Shown piece by piece: positions 27,789 through 37,449 of a stretch of 64,000 nucleotides of DNA (the first letter of the stretch is position 1; every line of letters begins with the position of its first letter). A program made the translations under genes and the position numbers. Source of the stretch: Rhodopirellula baltica (GTDB lineage: Bacteria > Planctomycetota > Planctomycetia > Pirellulales > Pirellulaceae); contig PPHI01000072.1 of NCBI GenBank assembly GCA_002901265.1, positions 1 through 64,000 of the forward strand, read 5' to 3'. The notes beneath the pieces are model-generated. The model searched no databases and was not told the origin of the DNA. It saw nothing but the letters and a program-made list of their open reading frames with translations.

Positions 27789-27832
27789 AGCCAATCGTGA
27801 TTGTTTGATAGCAATTCACGATTGGCTTTTCT
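27789..27832 (+). terminator. Terminator after the FadL-like gene
   Basis: A 12-bp stem AGCCAATCGTGA / TCACGATTGGCT, extendable through TTG/CAA across a small bulge, followed by TTTCT, 25 nt after the stop codon. Confidence 0.82.
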
Positions 27833-27923
27833 GGTAACTGATCTTGATTTTGCTGGCGTGGCGATCTATTCCTTGCCGATACTTGTCGGTTTGGATGCCG
27901 CCAAGGCATAGACTTCAGGGACG

Positions 27924-28796
27924 GTGATTCCAGTGATCAGTCGGATTAATCAATACTCATTCACGCTGTGGTGCGTCGCGTTGCTGGCGTGTTCCATGCT
28001 CGGATGCAGTCAGAATCCGTACCTCGCGGTTCCCGGTGCTGGTGCTTACCCGGCACAGAACGGTGCGCTCAGCCCAACGTTTGGACAAGCGGCTGCTCCT
28101 GGTGATGCCCGGTTGGCAGAATTGACTCGCCGCGTCCAATTGCTTGACGACAACAATCGTCAGCTTCACACGCAGCTTGCTCAAAGCGAACAACAAGCCC
28201 AAGTCTATCGCGAAGAACTCTCGTTGGTTCGTCAGCAGTTGGCTGATACCAACCAGCAGCTTGACGACGCCCGTCTGGCCGCCAACGACGCACAAAACCA
28301 AGTACGCGGTTTCCAAGCTTCCGCACAACGTCGCGGTGGTGCTTCGATCGTTCCCAACACGAACCTTGGACAACTCGCTTCGAACTTGAATCTCGGTGGT
28401 CTGCCCGTTGAACGGGATGGCGAGCGAATTCGAATCGGAATTCCCAGCGATCAACTGTTCGTACCAGGATCGGCTCAGCTCATTCCACAAGCCAGCCAAG
28501 TGATCTATCCAATTGCTGCACAGATTCGCAGTCTGTTTCCGCGACAAAAGATCGGCATCGAAGGCTACACCGATAACGCGAACGGGATGCCGGGATCGGC
28601 TACCGCACATCAACTGGCGTCGGCACAAGCGTCAGCCGTTTTAGACGTGCTGACGCGACAAGCCGGAATGCCGGTGTCTCAATTCTTTATCGTCGCCCAA
28701 GGTGCCAACCGCCCCTTGGGGTCGAATGCTTCGGCGATGGGACGGGCCGCGAATCGCCGGATCGAGCTGGTAATCTATCCGGACACGTTTCAATAA
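27924..28796 (+). CDS. OmpA-family lipoprotein
   Basis: A 290-aa outer-membrane lipoprotein candidate. The start is GTG at 27924, supported by AGGGA 5 nt upstream. A signal peptide ends in the lipobox SMLGC (Cys near residue 29). Residues about 60-125 form a predicted coiled coil (RVQLLDDNNRQLHTQLAQSE and similar). The C-terminal OmpA-like peptidoglycan-binding domain includes FVPGSAQLIPQA, IGIEGYTDN, LASAQASAV and GRAANRRIEL, with the conserved TD and NRR residues. It would tether the envelope to peptidoglycan or an equivalent layer. A perfect hairpin overlaps its stop codon. Confidence 0.88.
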   Translation: MIPVISRINQYSFTLWCVALLACSMLGCSQNPYLAVPGAGAYPAQNGALSPTFGQAAAPGDARLAELTRRVQLLDDNNRQLHTQLAQSEQQAQVYREELSLVRQQLADTNQQLDDARLAANDAQNQVRGFQASAQRRGGASIVPNTNLGQLASNLNLGGLPVERDGERIRIGIPSDQLFVPGSAQLIPQASQVIYPIAAQIRSLFPRQKIGIEGYTDNANGMPGSATAHQLASAQASAVLDVLTRQAGMPVSQFFIVAQGANRPLGSNASAMGRAANRRIELVIYPDTFQ

Positions 28797-28810
28797 CCGA
28801 AACGTGTCCG
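28780..28810. terminator. Perfect hairpin across the OmpA-like stop codon
   Basis: CGGACACGTTTC and GAAACGTGTCCG form a perfect 12-bp stem with a 7-nt loop that contains the TAA stop (28794-28796). There is no T-run after it, so it may be a factor-assisted terminator or an mRNA 3' stabiliser. It also lies 22 nt beyond the convergent ABC permease gene. Confidence 0.7.
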
Positions 28811-28832
28811 TTCGATTGATGCCGTGATCGAA

Positions 28833-30506
28833 CTATTCCGGCGGCAAATCGGCAGCGATATCAAACCGGCGCCAGCACCAGGACGTCACGACGACGGCTG
28901 CGATCGCGAGACTCCATGTCCCCGCAATTGCCCCCGTGATGTAAATCGGCGCGATGTAGGATTCGCTAAATAGCGACCTGCACACGCTGACCCACAACAA
29001 GAGCGCACCGACCGCGGCAGCGATCAGTGTGGCTTTGCCAAGGAACATCACATTGGCGCGAACGACCATCCCCAAACCCTGTGCGTGTTCATGGTGTGGG
29101 TATGCCAAAAACAGTGCATTCTCGGTGGCGAAGGTAAACACTGCCAACGCAGACAACATCCCGGACCAACCCAGGATCTGTGACCAGCCCGGATGGACAA
29201 CCGAAGCGGCGATTGCGAGCGTCGTCAGTTGAAAACCCATCGTGATCAGAATCGGTAACAGCATTTGTCCTAACACCGCATTGATCGGATTGAGCGGCAA
29301 GCCACGCAGCAACAGCATGCGTTTCAAATCACGCCGAAAATCAATCCGCAGCGCGGGCGGCGCCAGCAGCATCGTGCACAACGCGATCCCGGCAACGACA
29401 AAGGCCCATTGATTGGACACGCGGCCGGTCAGCAAAGGTGAAAGGCAGAGCAATGTTGGCAGGCAAAAGCTGAATGCGATCGTGCCAAAGTACCGACGTA
29501 CGGACAGTGTTTGACGCCAAACCAAAGCGAGAGCGTCATGTGTCCGCGAAGGCAGTCTCTGTTCGAACAAATCCAATGCCGAGCGCCGTGCGTAGCGCGT
29601 CGCCAAACTGGCCTCTTTGACTTGACGGTACTGACCGGTCTCCAACGCATCGCGTTCTCGATCGAGTCGGCTTCGGTTGGCCCATCTGTCAACCCGGACC
29701 ATCATCACGATCCCGGCAGGAATTAACGAGATCGATGCGATCAACTGCGAGAACGTTTGCGTGGACAGTTCGCTCGTCGTCGCCAACAGTGCTGCGGGTT
29801 GCCATGGCAACGCCAACCACTGGACACAGCTGCTTGACGCGACATGACCAACCGCCGTGAAGCTCTGCATCATGTACACACCAGGTCCTGAACCGGGCGG
29901 CGTGATCCGCACCAATTCAGCGAATAGCTGCACGACGGCTGCCGCGGCGACAATCGACAATGACACTCGCCAGAACACCAGGTCCCGTTGCGAGATCCCG
30001 GTGACGAAACGTTGCCAGGACATACGCACCGTTTCGAGCATCATCAGCGCAGCAAACACGCCGACGGCGAGCAACCAAAAGTGCTGGACATCAGGTGCGA
30101 GTGCGATCGCAAGAAAAAACGTCTTCAGGAGTGCCGAGAACAACACGCTGAAAACCTTGTATCCGGCGAATAGCGATCGACTGATCGGTGCGCCGCCAAG
30201 CCAGAGGTTTTCGGCCGCGGTGTATTCCATATCCACTTGTCGATCGGTCCAGACACAGCGGACGGAGTGATAGATGAGGTACAGAACCATCCCGCCGGAA
30301 AGCCACAGGCGGAGTGATTCGGGATCAGCGGTTCGCCGAGACGCGAGGATCAGCACCCCGTTCAGGACGTAAACGCTGAGAAACACAACAGCGATCGCGG
30401 ACGCGACGATTCGTCGTGGCGAGCGCAGGCGGGTGAATCCACGGTGAAGACGAAACATCGCTCGACGCGCGGTCAACCAAAGCAGGTGTCGCAATGGAGT
30501 AGTCAT
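28833..30506 (-). CDS. ABC transporter permease (exporter type)
   Basis: A 557-aa polytopic membrane protein with around ten to twelve hydrophobic helices (for example ASAIAVVFLSVYVLNGVLIL near the N-terminus and ITGAIAGTWSLAIAAVVVTS near the C-terminus), separated by a cytosolic middle region rich in Arg, Asp and Glu. No substrate-binding domain. It looks like the permease of an ABC-2-like exporter. Its start overlaps the ATPase gene stop by 4 nt, so the two are coupled and almost certainly form one transporter. The substrate cannot be inferred. Confidence 0.85.
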   Translation of the reverse strand: MTTPLRHLLWLTARRAMFRLHRGFTRLRSPRRIVASAIAVVFLSVYVLNGVLILASRRTADPESLRLWLSGGMVLYLIYHSVRCVWTDRQVDMEYTAAENLWLGGAPISRSLFAGYKVFSVLFSALLKTFFLAIALAPDVQHFWLLAVGVFAALMMLETVRMSWQRFVTGISQRDLVFWRVSLSIVAAAAVVQLFAELVRITPPGSGPGVYMMQSFTAVGHVASSSCVQWLALPWQPAALLATTSELSTQTFSQLIASISLIPAGIVMMVRVDRWANRSRLDRERDALETGQYRQVKEASLATRYARRSALDLFEQRLPSRTHDALALVWRQTLSVRRYFGTIAFSFCLPTLLCLSPLLTGRVSNQWAFVVAGIALCTMLLAPPALRIDFRRDLKRMLLLRGLPLNPINAVLGQMLLPILITMGFQLTTLAIAASVVHPGWSQILGWSGMLSALAVFTFATENALFLAYPHHEHAQGLGMVVRANVMFLGKATLIAAAVGALLLWVSVCRSLFSESYIAPIYITGAIAGTWSLAIAAVVVTSWCWRRFDIAADLPPE

Positions 30507-31237
30507 GTCGTGACTGGGGATGTTGCCTCAAAGTATGCTTGTTCAAGAGACTTCGCCGCAGGGAACTGCTGACGCAGCTGCCCGACGTCGCCAAAAAACT
30601 GTAGGCGTCCGTGTTGCATCACGATTAGGTGGCTGCAAACGTCTTCGATCATCGCCAGCAGGTGACTGGAAATGATGATGGTCGCACCTGCCTTGGCGCG
30701 TTCGCGGGTCGACTCGAGTAGTCGACGGATCCCCGGAGGGTCCAATCCGGTCATCGGTTCGTCCAGCAGAATCACGCTGGGTTCAAACAAATACGCACAG
30801 GCGATTGCCAGTTTCTGTCGCATCCCACGCGACAAGGTCGTAGCCCCGGCATTGATTTTTTCGGTCAGCTGAAAGTAATCCAGCAGTTCTTCGCTCTTCG
30901 CTTGGCGATCCGGGACGTCATAAATCCGTCCGATAAACTCCATGTGTTCGCCCACCGTCAAATCGTCAAAGAGCGGCGGGTCGTCAGGCACATAAGCCAG
31001 CCGTCGCTTCAAATCGATCAGCGATGACGAGTTGTAGTCTGTCAGTTCACACCCGGCGACGTTCAGTTTGCCGCTCGTCGCGGGGATCAATCCGGCCAGA
31101 CAACGCATTGTTGTCGTCTTGCCCGCTCCGTTTGGTCCGACTAGTCCGCCGATGCTCCCCGGTTCGAGGGAAAAGCTAACACCGTCAACAGCGAGATGGG
31201 TGTCGTACAGTTTGCGGAGCTCTTCGCAGCGGAGCAT
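30503..31237 (-). CDS. ABC transporter ATP-binding protein
   Basis: A 244-aa ABC ATPase. Walker A is GPNGAGKTT, the signature is LSRGMRQKL (a variant of LSGGQ), Walker B is VILLDEPMTGLD and the switch His is in ISSHLLAM. I start it at the ATG at 31237, where MLRCEELRKLYD is the usual beginning of this class; the frame runs up to 31333. The next gene is the permease, overlapping by 4 nt. The preceding kinase gene ends about 146 nt upstream on the same strand. Confidence 0.92.
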   Translation of the reverse strand: MLRCEELRKLYDTHLAVDGVSFSLEPGSIGGLVGPNGAGKTTTMRCLAGLIPATSGKLNVAGCELTDYNSSSLIDLKRRLAYVPDDPPLFDDLTVGEHMEFIGRIYDVPDRQAKSEELLDYFQLTEKINAGATTLSRGMRQKLAIACAYLFEPSVILLDEPMTGLDPPGIRRLLESTRERAKAGATIIISSHLLAMIEDVCSHLIVMQHGRLQFFGDVGQLRQQFPAAKSLEQAYFEATSPVTT

Positions 31238-31383
31238 GAGCTGGGCCAAGTTATGCGGTTTGAGTAGTCGGGGCTGCGTGAAGAGTAGGTTACAGTTTTG
31301 GCGCTCGCCGCAAAAACGCCAACGATTGATCACTGGAGGATGTCATCACCCACACACCAGGGGGCCAACACAAATGATTGGCA

Positions 31384-34300
31384 CTAGTTGGCGTCGGTAT
31401 ACAGCAACCGATAGACATCGCTTTCCGCTTGGCAAGCATGCTCCAAGATTTCGCTGATCGCGTCGTCTTGATGGTCGAACGTTCGCCGATTGCGAAGCGA
31501 CACGGCGAAGGTACGTCCCCGTGAGGTGCGTCCCAAGATCGAGTCATTGGTGTGGTCAAACGCTAGCGTCGTAATCTGTGAACTCGATTGACGTAGTGAC
31601 GCGATGGGATGAATGACAACTTGGTCTTCGTCATCGAGCACAATTTGATAAAAATCCAATTGTCCATTGTCGGTCGCCGCGACCAGACGAGTGCGATCCG
31701 AGGAGACGGCGATCGAAGTGATTTCCCGATGATCAGCAGCTGTTTTGGCCAACAGTTCCCCACTGGCCGGATTCCACAGCGAAAGCGAACCGTCACGTCC
31801 CGCGGTAGCGATCACGTTGGCTTTGACATTGTGGGTGGCGGAAAGGATCTGGTCACGATACAGCGCCAGGGACGTGACCGGCCAACGACGATTCGCCGCC
31901 CAGTGAACGACATCGCCGTTTCTCAAACCCGCATAAAGCCGATCGCCTTCTGCCGAAAGCGCCATCGACCAAGCCTTCGCATCTGCCAACCGGATCGACT
32001 CAAGTTCTCGCGTCGATTCGAGATCCCAAATTCGAATCGTTCCATCGTCGCTACAACTGATCAAACGTTGGTCCAGCGGATGAACCAAGATTGACCGAAT
32101 CGCGCGGTCGTGACCTTCGAATTGCCGCTCAATCTGCAGCGATTGCAGGTTCCAAATCGCGATCGAATTATCAACCGTTTCGGACATAATCCGCTGGTCG
32201 CCATCGACGAATTGCAAGCACTGCACCCGATCGGTTTTGGTGTCGATCGTGTGGTGTAATTGTCCAGATTTGACATCCCACAATCGGATTTGGCCATCGG
32301 TCCCGCCACTGGCGAATGTCTGTCCGTCCTCACTGAACGCGAGCGATTTAATTTTGTCGTTGGACCGAAAACTGCGAATCAGCGTTCCCGTTGACGCCTC
32401 CCAAAATCGAACGATACCGTTGTGCGTCCCGGTCGAAACGATCTCGCCATCAACCGTGTATGCGATCGCAGAAACCCAACTGCCATGATCGAGGACGATC
32501 GGTTGCTGACCGCGTTCGGATAAATCCCAAAGCCGAACGGTACGGTCGATACTTGCACTCGCCAGTTGGTCGCCACCGGGGCGAATTGCGATCGACAATA
32601 TCCCGTCATCATGACCGTCGAGACGCTTGATCGGTTGGTGGGTCACCGCATGAAGCAAATGGATCGACGAATCCATCGGGCGCGTCGCGTCGGTCCGGTT
32701 GCGAAGTAAGTCGCCGCCTGCAAAGGCGACATAGCGACCTTGAGGATCGATCGCCATCGCGCCAACGATTCCGTCGAGCGACGCAAGCCGTTCGGGTGCG
32801 TCCCCGGATCGGTGTAGGGAATCATCGACAGCCCATAGTTTGACCGATTTATCTACACTCGCCGAAAGCAGTCGTCCGTTGTCACGGTGAAAATGCAAGT
32901 CTGTGATCGAGCGTGTATGCCCACAAAGCAAGGCAGATGAATGGTGAGTGTCAGTTCGCCAAATCTGAATTGCACCGTCGGTGCGACCGACGGCGAACAA
33001 ATTTCCGTCAGCAGAACAGCTGATCGTTGCGGGTGCTTGACTACAGCGGGCAAAATATCGCTCTGTCTCGCCAGACATCGAGTCGATCCATCGAATTTTT
33101 CCATCAGAGTCACCGATGAGAATGCCGTTTCCATCAGCGGTGAAGGCGAAACAACGAACCGGGGTTTCGTCGCTATCGCTCTGCCAAAGCAAGACACCAT
33201 CGCGATCGTACAAATACAAATGTCCGTCGGTGACGCCTCCCCAGGGAATCCGACTCATCACCGCGATGTAGTCACCGTGGGGCGAACAGGACAGATCCAA
33301 GATTTCGCCACTGGGGTGCTGGATTTCACCAACCGTTTCTCGGTTTTCCAAATCGATCACTCGTACCAAACCGCCGGTGTGCGAGACCACGAGTGTGCGA
33401 GAGGCTAAGTCCTCATCCTCTTCCACAAGCCAACTCATGCCGTTGATGCGTTCGTCTTGCGGATCCAGACGCTGCGTAATGTCGCCCGTTACGGTGTCGA
33501 TCAGATGAACACCGTTGTCTCGTGTCGCCGTCGCAAGCCATCGTCCAGAACTGTCAAGACACGCCGGTCCAGAGGATTCCAGGTAGAATCGCGACCGAGA
33601 CGAAGGCGTCGAATCAATGAACGAATGCCGAAGCATCTGCCCATCGTCCGTCATCGCAACCAAGCAATCGTTTTCATAATCAAAGGCAATCGTTTGCGTG
33701 GGTTTCGCCGTACCGGCAAAAGTTCGCAAGCTGGAATCCAACCGGCTTCGGGCAAGAAACCATTCGAACTGTCGCGCCGATGCCGGGACACGCTGCAACA
33801 GTTGCAACGACTCACGCGTGCGTCCTTGTTCGCCGCGGTCGCGGGCAAGCAAATAATGCGTTTGAGCGGCCATTATTTCGGCAGCTTGCCGCGCCGAAAC
33901 CGCGGCATCACGTTGCAGTTGATACTTTTCAGAAACATGGATCGCATGCCCAGCCGCTTCGCGTGCATAACGCTCGGCAATGATCGCCCGCTGACGTTGA
34001 ATTTCACTTTGCGACCACATGTACATCGACCCTGCCAATCCGATTCCCAAGGCAAGCATCACGACACTTGCCATCATGGCCATATAGCGATGGCGAACCA
34101 GCGAGCGTTGCAGTTGGTAGATGAGCGGTCGTGGGTTGGCGACGATACTTTCGCCGGCCAAGTGACGCTGTACATCGTCGGCCACCGCTGCGGCTGTCGG
34201 ATAGCGATGCCAAGGGTACTTCTCGAGTGCCTTGAGCGCCATGCAGTCCAAGTCGCCTTCGAGGTCGGAGGCCAGCTTTTCTGGTGTAAGTCGCCGACAA

Positions 34301-35259
34301 TGCGCAAAGCCAAACACATCGTCACCGGCGGTGCGGACGTGATAACTAGGCTTGCGAACGTCTTCTTCACGCAGCGTCCGTAACAAGCTTTCCAAGTTAT
34401 CGGTCAACGATCGCAAGCGACCGATCGGCGATTGCCCAGTCAGCAATTGATAGAGGATCACACCCAACGAATAGACATCCGTCCGAGAGTCAATGTCAGC
34501 ATCGGTGACACGAGCTTGCTCGGGACTCATGTATTCGATCGTTCCGATCAAATCTCCATTTTGCGTCTGATCGAACGAATCCAAAATCGTGTCGTTGTGT
34601 GACGACTTCGACAAACCGAAGTCAATCACTTTGACGATCGCTTCGCCTCGTGAAGGACTGTGACCTGGAGTTTCAGGCGTCTGCACGTCTGAGGGGACGC
34701 GTTGTTCAGGGGCCTGTACCAGCAGATTCGACGGTTTGATGTCGCGGTGAATGATGCCTTTTTGATGAGCATGTTGAATCGCGTTGCAGACCTGCTGGAA
34801 CAGACGCAGCCTTTCACTGATCGTCAGCCGGTTCTTGTCACAGTAGACATCGATCGGAGTCCCATGAACCAGTTCCATGACGACGAAAGGCCGACCCGCT
34901 TCGTCGAACCCAGAGTCCAAGACCTTCGAAATATTGGGATGATCCATCATCTCCAAAGCGATCCGCTCGCATTCGAATCGCGCCAACATCCGTGTGGAAG
35001 GCAGATCGCGGGCGATGACCTTGAGTGCGACGTCTTGTTTTTGACCGCTACGTCGGGCGCGATAGACCCGCCCCATTCCGCCACTAGCGATCAGCGCCAA
35101 GATCGCATAGTCGCCGATTTGTGCCGGAATCTCCGAATGCAGATGAAAGTCGATATCTTCATCACCCGACGCGCTTTCACGCTGGTCGATGGTTTCCGCC
35201 TCGGATCCGGCAGAGTCCAAGGAGAGGCCTATGTCCCGCACATATTCTGCATCATGCAT
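31384..35259 (-). CDS. Ser/Thr protein kinase with C-terminal WD40 propellers
   Basis: A 1291-aa transmembrane PknB-like kinase. The kinase domain (about 50-330) has the glycine loop ASGGMGRVYRA, the ATP-binding Lys in VALKVIA, the catalytic loop HRDIKPSNLL, the activation motif DFGLSK and the P+1 region GTIEYMSPEQA. One membrane helix (about 390-415, MMASVVMLALGIGLAGSMYM) is followed by a charged coiled segment and then a long series of WD40 repeats (about 520-1230), many with the WD dipeptide (RLWDL, IRIWDL). The ATG at 35259 has GAGGTG 6 nt upstream and is chosen over the GTG at 35268. Such WD40 kinases are expanded in planctomycetes; ligands are unknown. Confidence 0.93.
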   Translation of the reverse strand: MHDAEYVRDIGLSLDSAGSEAETIDQRESASGDEDIDFHLHSEIPAQIGDYAILALIASGGMGRVYRARRSGQKQDVALKVIARDLPSTRMLARFECERIALEMMDHPNISKVLDSGFDEAGRPFVVMELVHGTPIDVYCDKNRLTISERLRLFQQVCNAIQHAHQKGIIHRDIKPSNLLVQAPEQRVPSDVQTPETPGHSPSRGEAIVKVIDFGLSKSSHNDTILDSFDQTQNGDLIGTIEYMSPEQARVTDADIDSRTDVYSLGVILYQLLTGQSPIGRLRSLTDNLESLLRTLREEDVRKPSYHVRTAGDDVFGFAHCRRLTPEKLASDLEGDLDCMALKALEKYPWHRYPTAAAVADDVQRHLAGESIVANPRPLIYQLQRSLVRHRYMAMMASVVMLALGIGLAGSMYMWSQSEIQRQRAIIAERYAREAAGHAIHVSEKYQLQRDAAVSARQAAEIMAAQTHYLLARDRGEQGRTRESLQLLQRVPASARQFEWFLARSRLDSSLRTFAGTAKPTQTIAFDYENDCLVAMTDDGQMLRHSFIDSTPSSRSRFYLESSGPACLDSSGRWLATATRDNGVHLIDTVTGDITQRLDPQDERINGMSWLVEEDEDLASRTLVVSHTGGLVRVIDLENRETVGEIQHPSGEILDLSCSPHGDYIAVMSRIPWGGVTDGHLYLYDRDGVLLWQSDSDETPVRCFAFTADGNGILIGDSDGKIRWIDSMSGETERYFARCSQAPATISCSADGNLFAVGRTDGAIQIWRTDTHHSSALLCGHTRSITDLHFHRDNGRLLSASVDKSVKLWAVDDSLHRSGDAPERLASLDGIVGAMAIDPQGRYVAFAGGDLLRNRTDATRPMDSSIHLLHAVTHQPIKRLDGHDDGILSIAIRPGGDQLASASIDRTVRLWDLSERGQQPIVLDHGSWVSAIAYTVDGEIVSTGTHNGIVRFWEASTGTLIRSFRSNDKIKSLAFSEDGQTFASGGTDGQIRLWDVKSGQLHHTIDTKTDRVQCLQFVDGDQRIMSETVDNSIAIWNLQSLQIERQFEGHDRAIRSILVHPLDQRLISCSDDGTIRIWDLESTRELESIRLADAKAWSMALSAEGDRLYAGLRNGDVVHWAANRRWPVTSLALYRDQILSATHNVKANVIATAGRDGSLSLWNPASGELLAKTAADHREITSIAVSSDRTRLVAATDNGQLDFYQIVLDDEDQVVIHPIASLRQSSSQITTLAFDHTNDSILGRTSRGRTFAVSLRNRRTFDHQDDAISEILEHACQAESDVYRLLYTDAN

Positions 35260-35434
35260 GTCATCCACCTCGATTCATCAGGTTCACCAAACTTCACCAC
35301 TGATGATAACGAACACGAACCAAAAGTGGGGAACCGAATTTCGACGGCTAGACAATTGTTACCTGTAGGCCTATCACTTGGGGGCGCAGGGCACCCCACG
35401 ACGGGCTTTCCGATCAACCTCCGCTCGATCGATG

Positions 35435-37237
35435 CTACTGTAGGGTCAGTGAGTAACAGGCAATCTCTTTGGCGTTTCGGACAAACAGTCGGTCACCGAC
35501 AACGACGGGATGGTTCCATGTTTTGCCGTCCAGAACCGGTAACTTCGCGATCTCGACGAGTTTGTCCGGCGAGGCTTTGGCAAGCACGATTTCACCTTTC
35601 TCGGTTGTGATCAATAGCTGCCCGGCGTCTGCCAACAGTAAAACTTGTCCGTTGCCGTAGCGTCCACGCTTCCATTGCCGGTCGCCAGTTTCGGCGTCGA
35701 TACATGCAAACACACTGCCATCAAAACCATAGACATTGCCTTCATAAAATACGAAGTCATTAAAGTCCGGCTTCATTTGCATCGTGGTCCATTCTTCAGA
35801 CGTTTCCCATGGTCCGTCGTCGGTTGGTTTCGTCACGTTGACCTTCCGAGTTCCGTCCTGCAATGCGGTGGCAATGTAGACCGAGTTACCGACGACCAGT
35901 GGTTGCAACGCGCGATAGTTTTCGACGGGCCACGCGTGCTGCCAAATCACCTCCCCATTGGCCGGGTCTAGAAAATCCAACCCTGTGTTGGTCATCATCA
36001 AAACCCCTGCTGTGCCTTCGATTGTCGCGAGTTGAGGCGAGCTATAGCTGTGGTCACCCGATGGTGCTGACCACGCGATTTTTCCGTCGGTCGTCTGGTA
36101 GGCAATCACTCCCAGGTCGCCCTCGCCGCCGGCATGAACGATCACATTTCCATCAGCGATCAACGGAGAGGATGAAAAGCCCCACTGTGGTGCGCTGCGT
36201 TTAGCGTCATCTTTCAAGTCGCGTCGCCAGATTTCGCGACCGTCCAACGGATCCAGGCACAGCAAGATCCCATCGGCACCAAGTGAAAACAGAGCGTTTT
36301 CGGTGAGCGTTGGGGTGGCCCGTGGTCCAGCTCCGCCAATCGCTTCCCAAAATCGGCTCGGATACGTCACGTCCCAGATTTGCTTTCCCGTTTCGGCATC
36401 CAAACAGATCACCGCTTCGTTATCGCCACGCTGTTCTTGGGTGAACAGGCGGCCGCCGCCGATTGCAAAGGACGACCATCCAGGTCCGATCTTTTGTCGC
36501 CAGACTTCGACGGGCGGCGTCTCCTTCCAATTCTCTGACACGCGAACACCATGCAGGATTCCGTCGCGTTCAGCCCCACGAAAGGCTGGCCAAGGTGCCG
36601 ACGCAAATGAAATCGATTCAGCGGCAACTGACGGTTCGGCGGCGTCGTCACGTTTGGCCAATTCAGCCAAGTAACGTTCTTCGGCGGTTGGTTCCCAACG
36701 CCACAGCAACTCCGCTTCGAAGCGGCCGGTCAGACCTTCTAACTTTTGCGTTTCCCAATAACTGACAAGCAATGCCGTCACGACCAGAGCCAGTGGCAGG
36801 CGTCGTTTCGGTTGGGCGGCAAAGAAGATCAGCGTCAACAAAAACGCCAACACTGCCGTCGGCACGACCATCACGATGGTCGCCATGTCCTGCATCGAAC
36901 TGTCAAGCAAGGCGACCGCAATCACAACCACTGCGATGAAGCCAATCGTGCCCAGAATTTTTTCCTTCACACTTGCTCGGCTGAAGAAGCACCACCACAG
37001 CAGCATCAATCCGCCAGCCGCGGCAGGCCCCATGAATGCGGCCATCATCAAATTCAACGAAACGGTCGGATACCAGCGTGCCGCGATCAAGCCGACCGCA
37101 AGCAACGCGATGATCCATGCCGGCCATGTCCGCAGCTTACGCCCCGTGTCGGCGGCAACTTCCGTTTCGACCGTTTGTGGGGATTCTTGTTCCGGACTCG
37201 TAGATGAATCGAGAGACGTCGGTTGCTCGGTAGACAT
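35435..37237 (-). CDS. PQQ-type beta-propeller membrane protein
   Basis: A 600-aa protein with an acidic N-terminus, about five membrane helices (residues about 30-175, for example PAWIIALLAVGLIAARW and GTIGFIAVVVIAVALL), and a large domain (about 220-600) of PQQ-like beta-propeller blades. Blade motifs include LDAETGKQIWDV, LDPLDGREIWRRDL and IDAETGDRQWKRG. Proteins of this type are often annotated as quinoprotein-like or BamB-like, but there is no evidence for a PQQ dehydrogenase active site. The ATG at 37237 is preferred; the frame opens at 37366. It precedes the WD40 kinase on the same strand. Confidence 0.85.
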   Translation of the reverse strand: MSTEQPTSLDSSTSPEQESPQTVETEVAADTGRKLRTWPAWIIALLAVGLIAARWYPTVSLNLMMAAFMGPAAAGGLMLLWWCFFSRASVKEKILGTIGFIAVVVIAVALLDSSMQDMATIVMVVPTAVLAFLLTLIFFAAQPKRRLPLALVVTALLVSYWETQKLEGLTGRFEAELLWRWEPTAEERYLAELAKRDDAAEPSVAAESISFASAPWPAFRGAERDGILHGVRVSENWKETPPVEVWRQKIGPGWSSFAIGGGRLFTQEQRGDNEAVICLDAETGKQIWDVTYPSRFWEAIGGAGPRATPTLTENALFSLGADGILLCLDPLDGREIWRRDLKDDAKRSAPQWGFSSSPLIADGNVIVHAGGEGDLGVIAYQTTDGKIAWSAPSGDHSYSSPQLATIEGTAGVLMMTNTGLDFLDPANGEVIWQHAWPVENYRALQPLVVGNSVYIATALQDGTRKVNVTKPTDDGPWETSEEWTTMQMKPDFNDFVFYEGNVYGFDGSVFACIDAETGDRQWKRGRYGNGQVLLLADAGQLLITTEKGEIVLAKASPDKLVEIAKLPVLDGKTWNHPVVVGDRLFVRNAKEIACYSLTLQ

Positions 37238-37449
37238 ATCGGTTGAATTTGGATCAGCTGTGTTTGACGGGGTTCGAACCGTGTTCGTCCGCCGCCGACT
37301 CGCCTTGGCAAAGTTGCCATAATTTGGCGTCGAAAATCGCCTTTCAAAATAACGAACCACTTGCAACTACCGCCATAGCGGAATCGACGACCAGTGTTCG
37401 TAAGGGGGGACACTCTGCACCGAAATGACGTACCTGTTAAACTTCATTG

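Noticed and set aside
34702-35610. 302-aa plus-strand open frame
   Set aside because: Antisense to the kinase domain of the WD40 kinase; no motif of its own.
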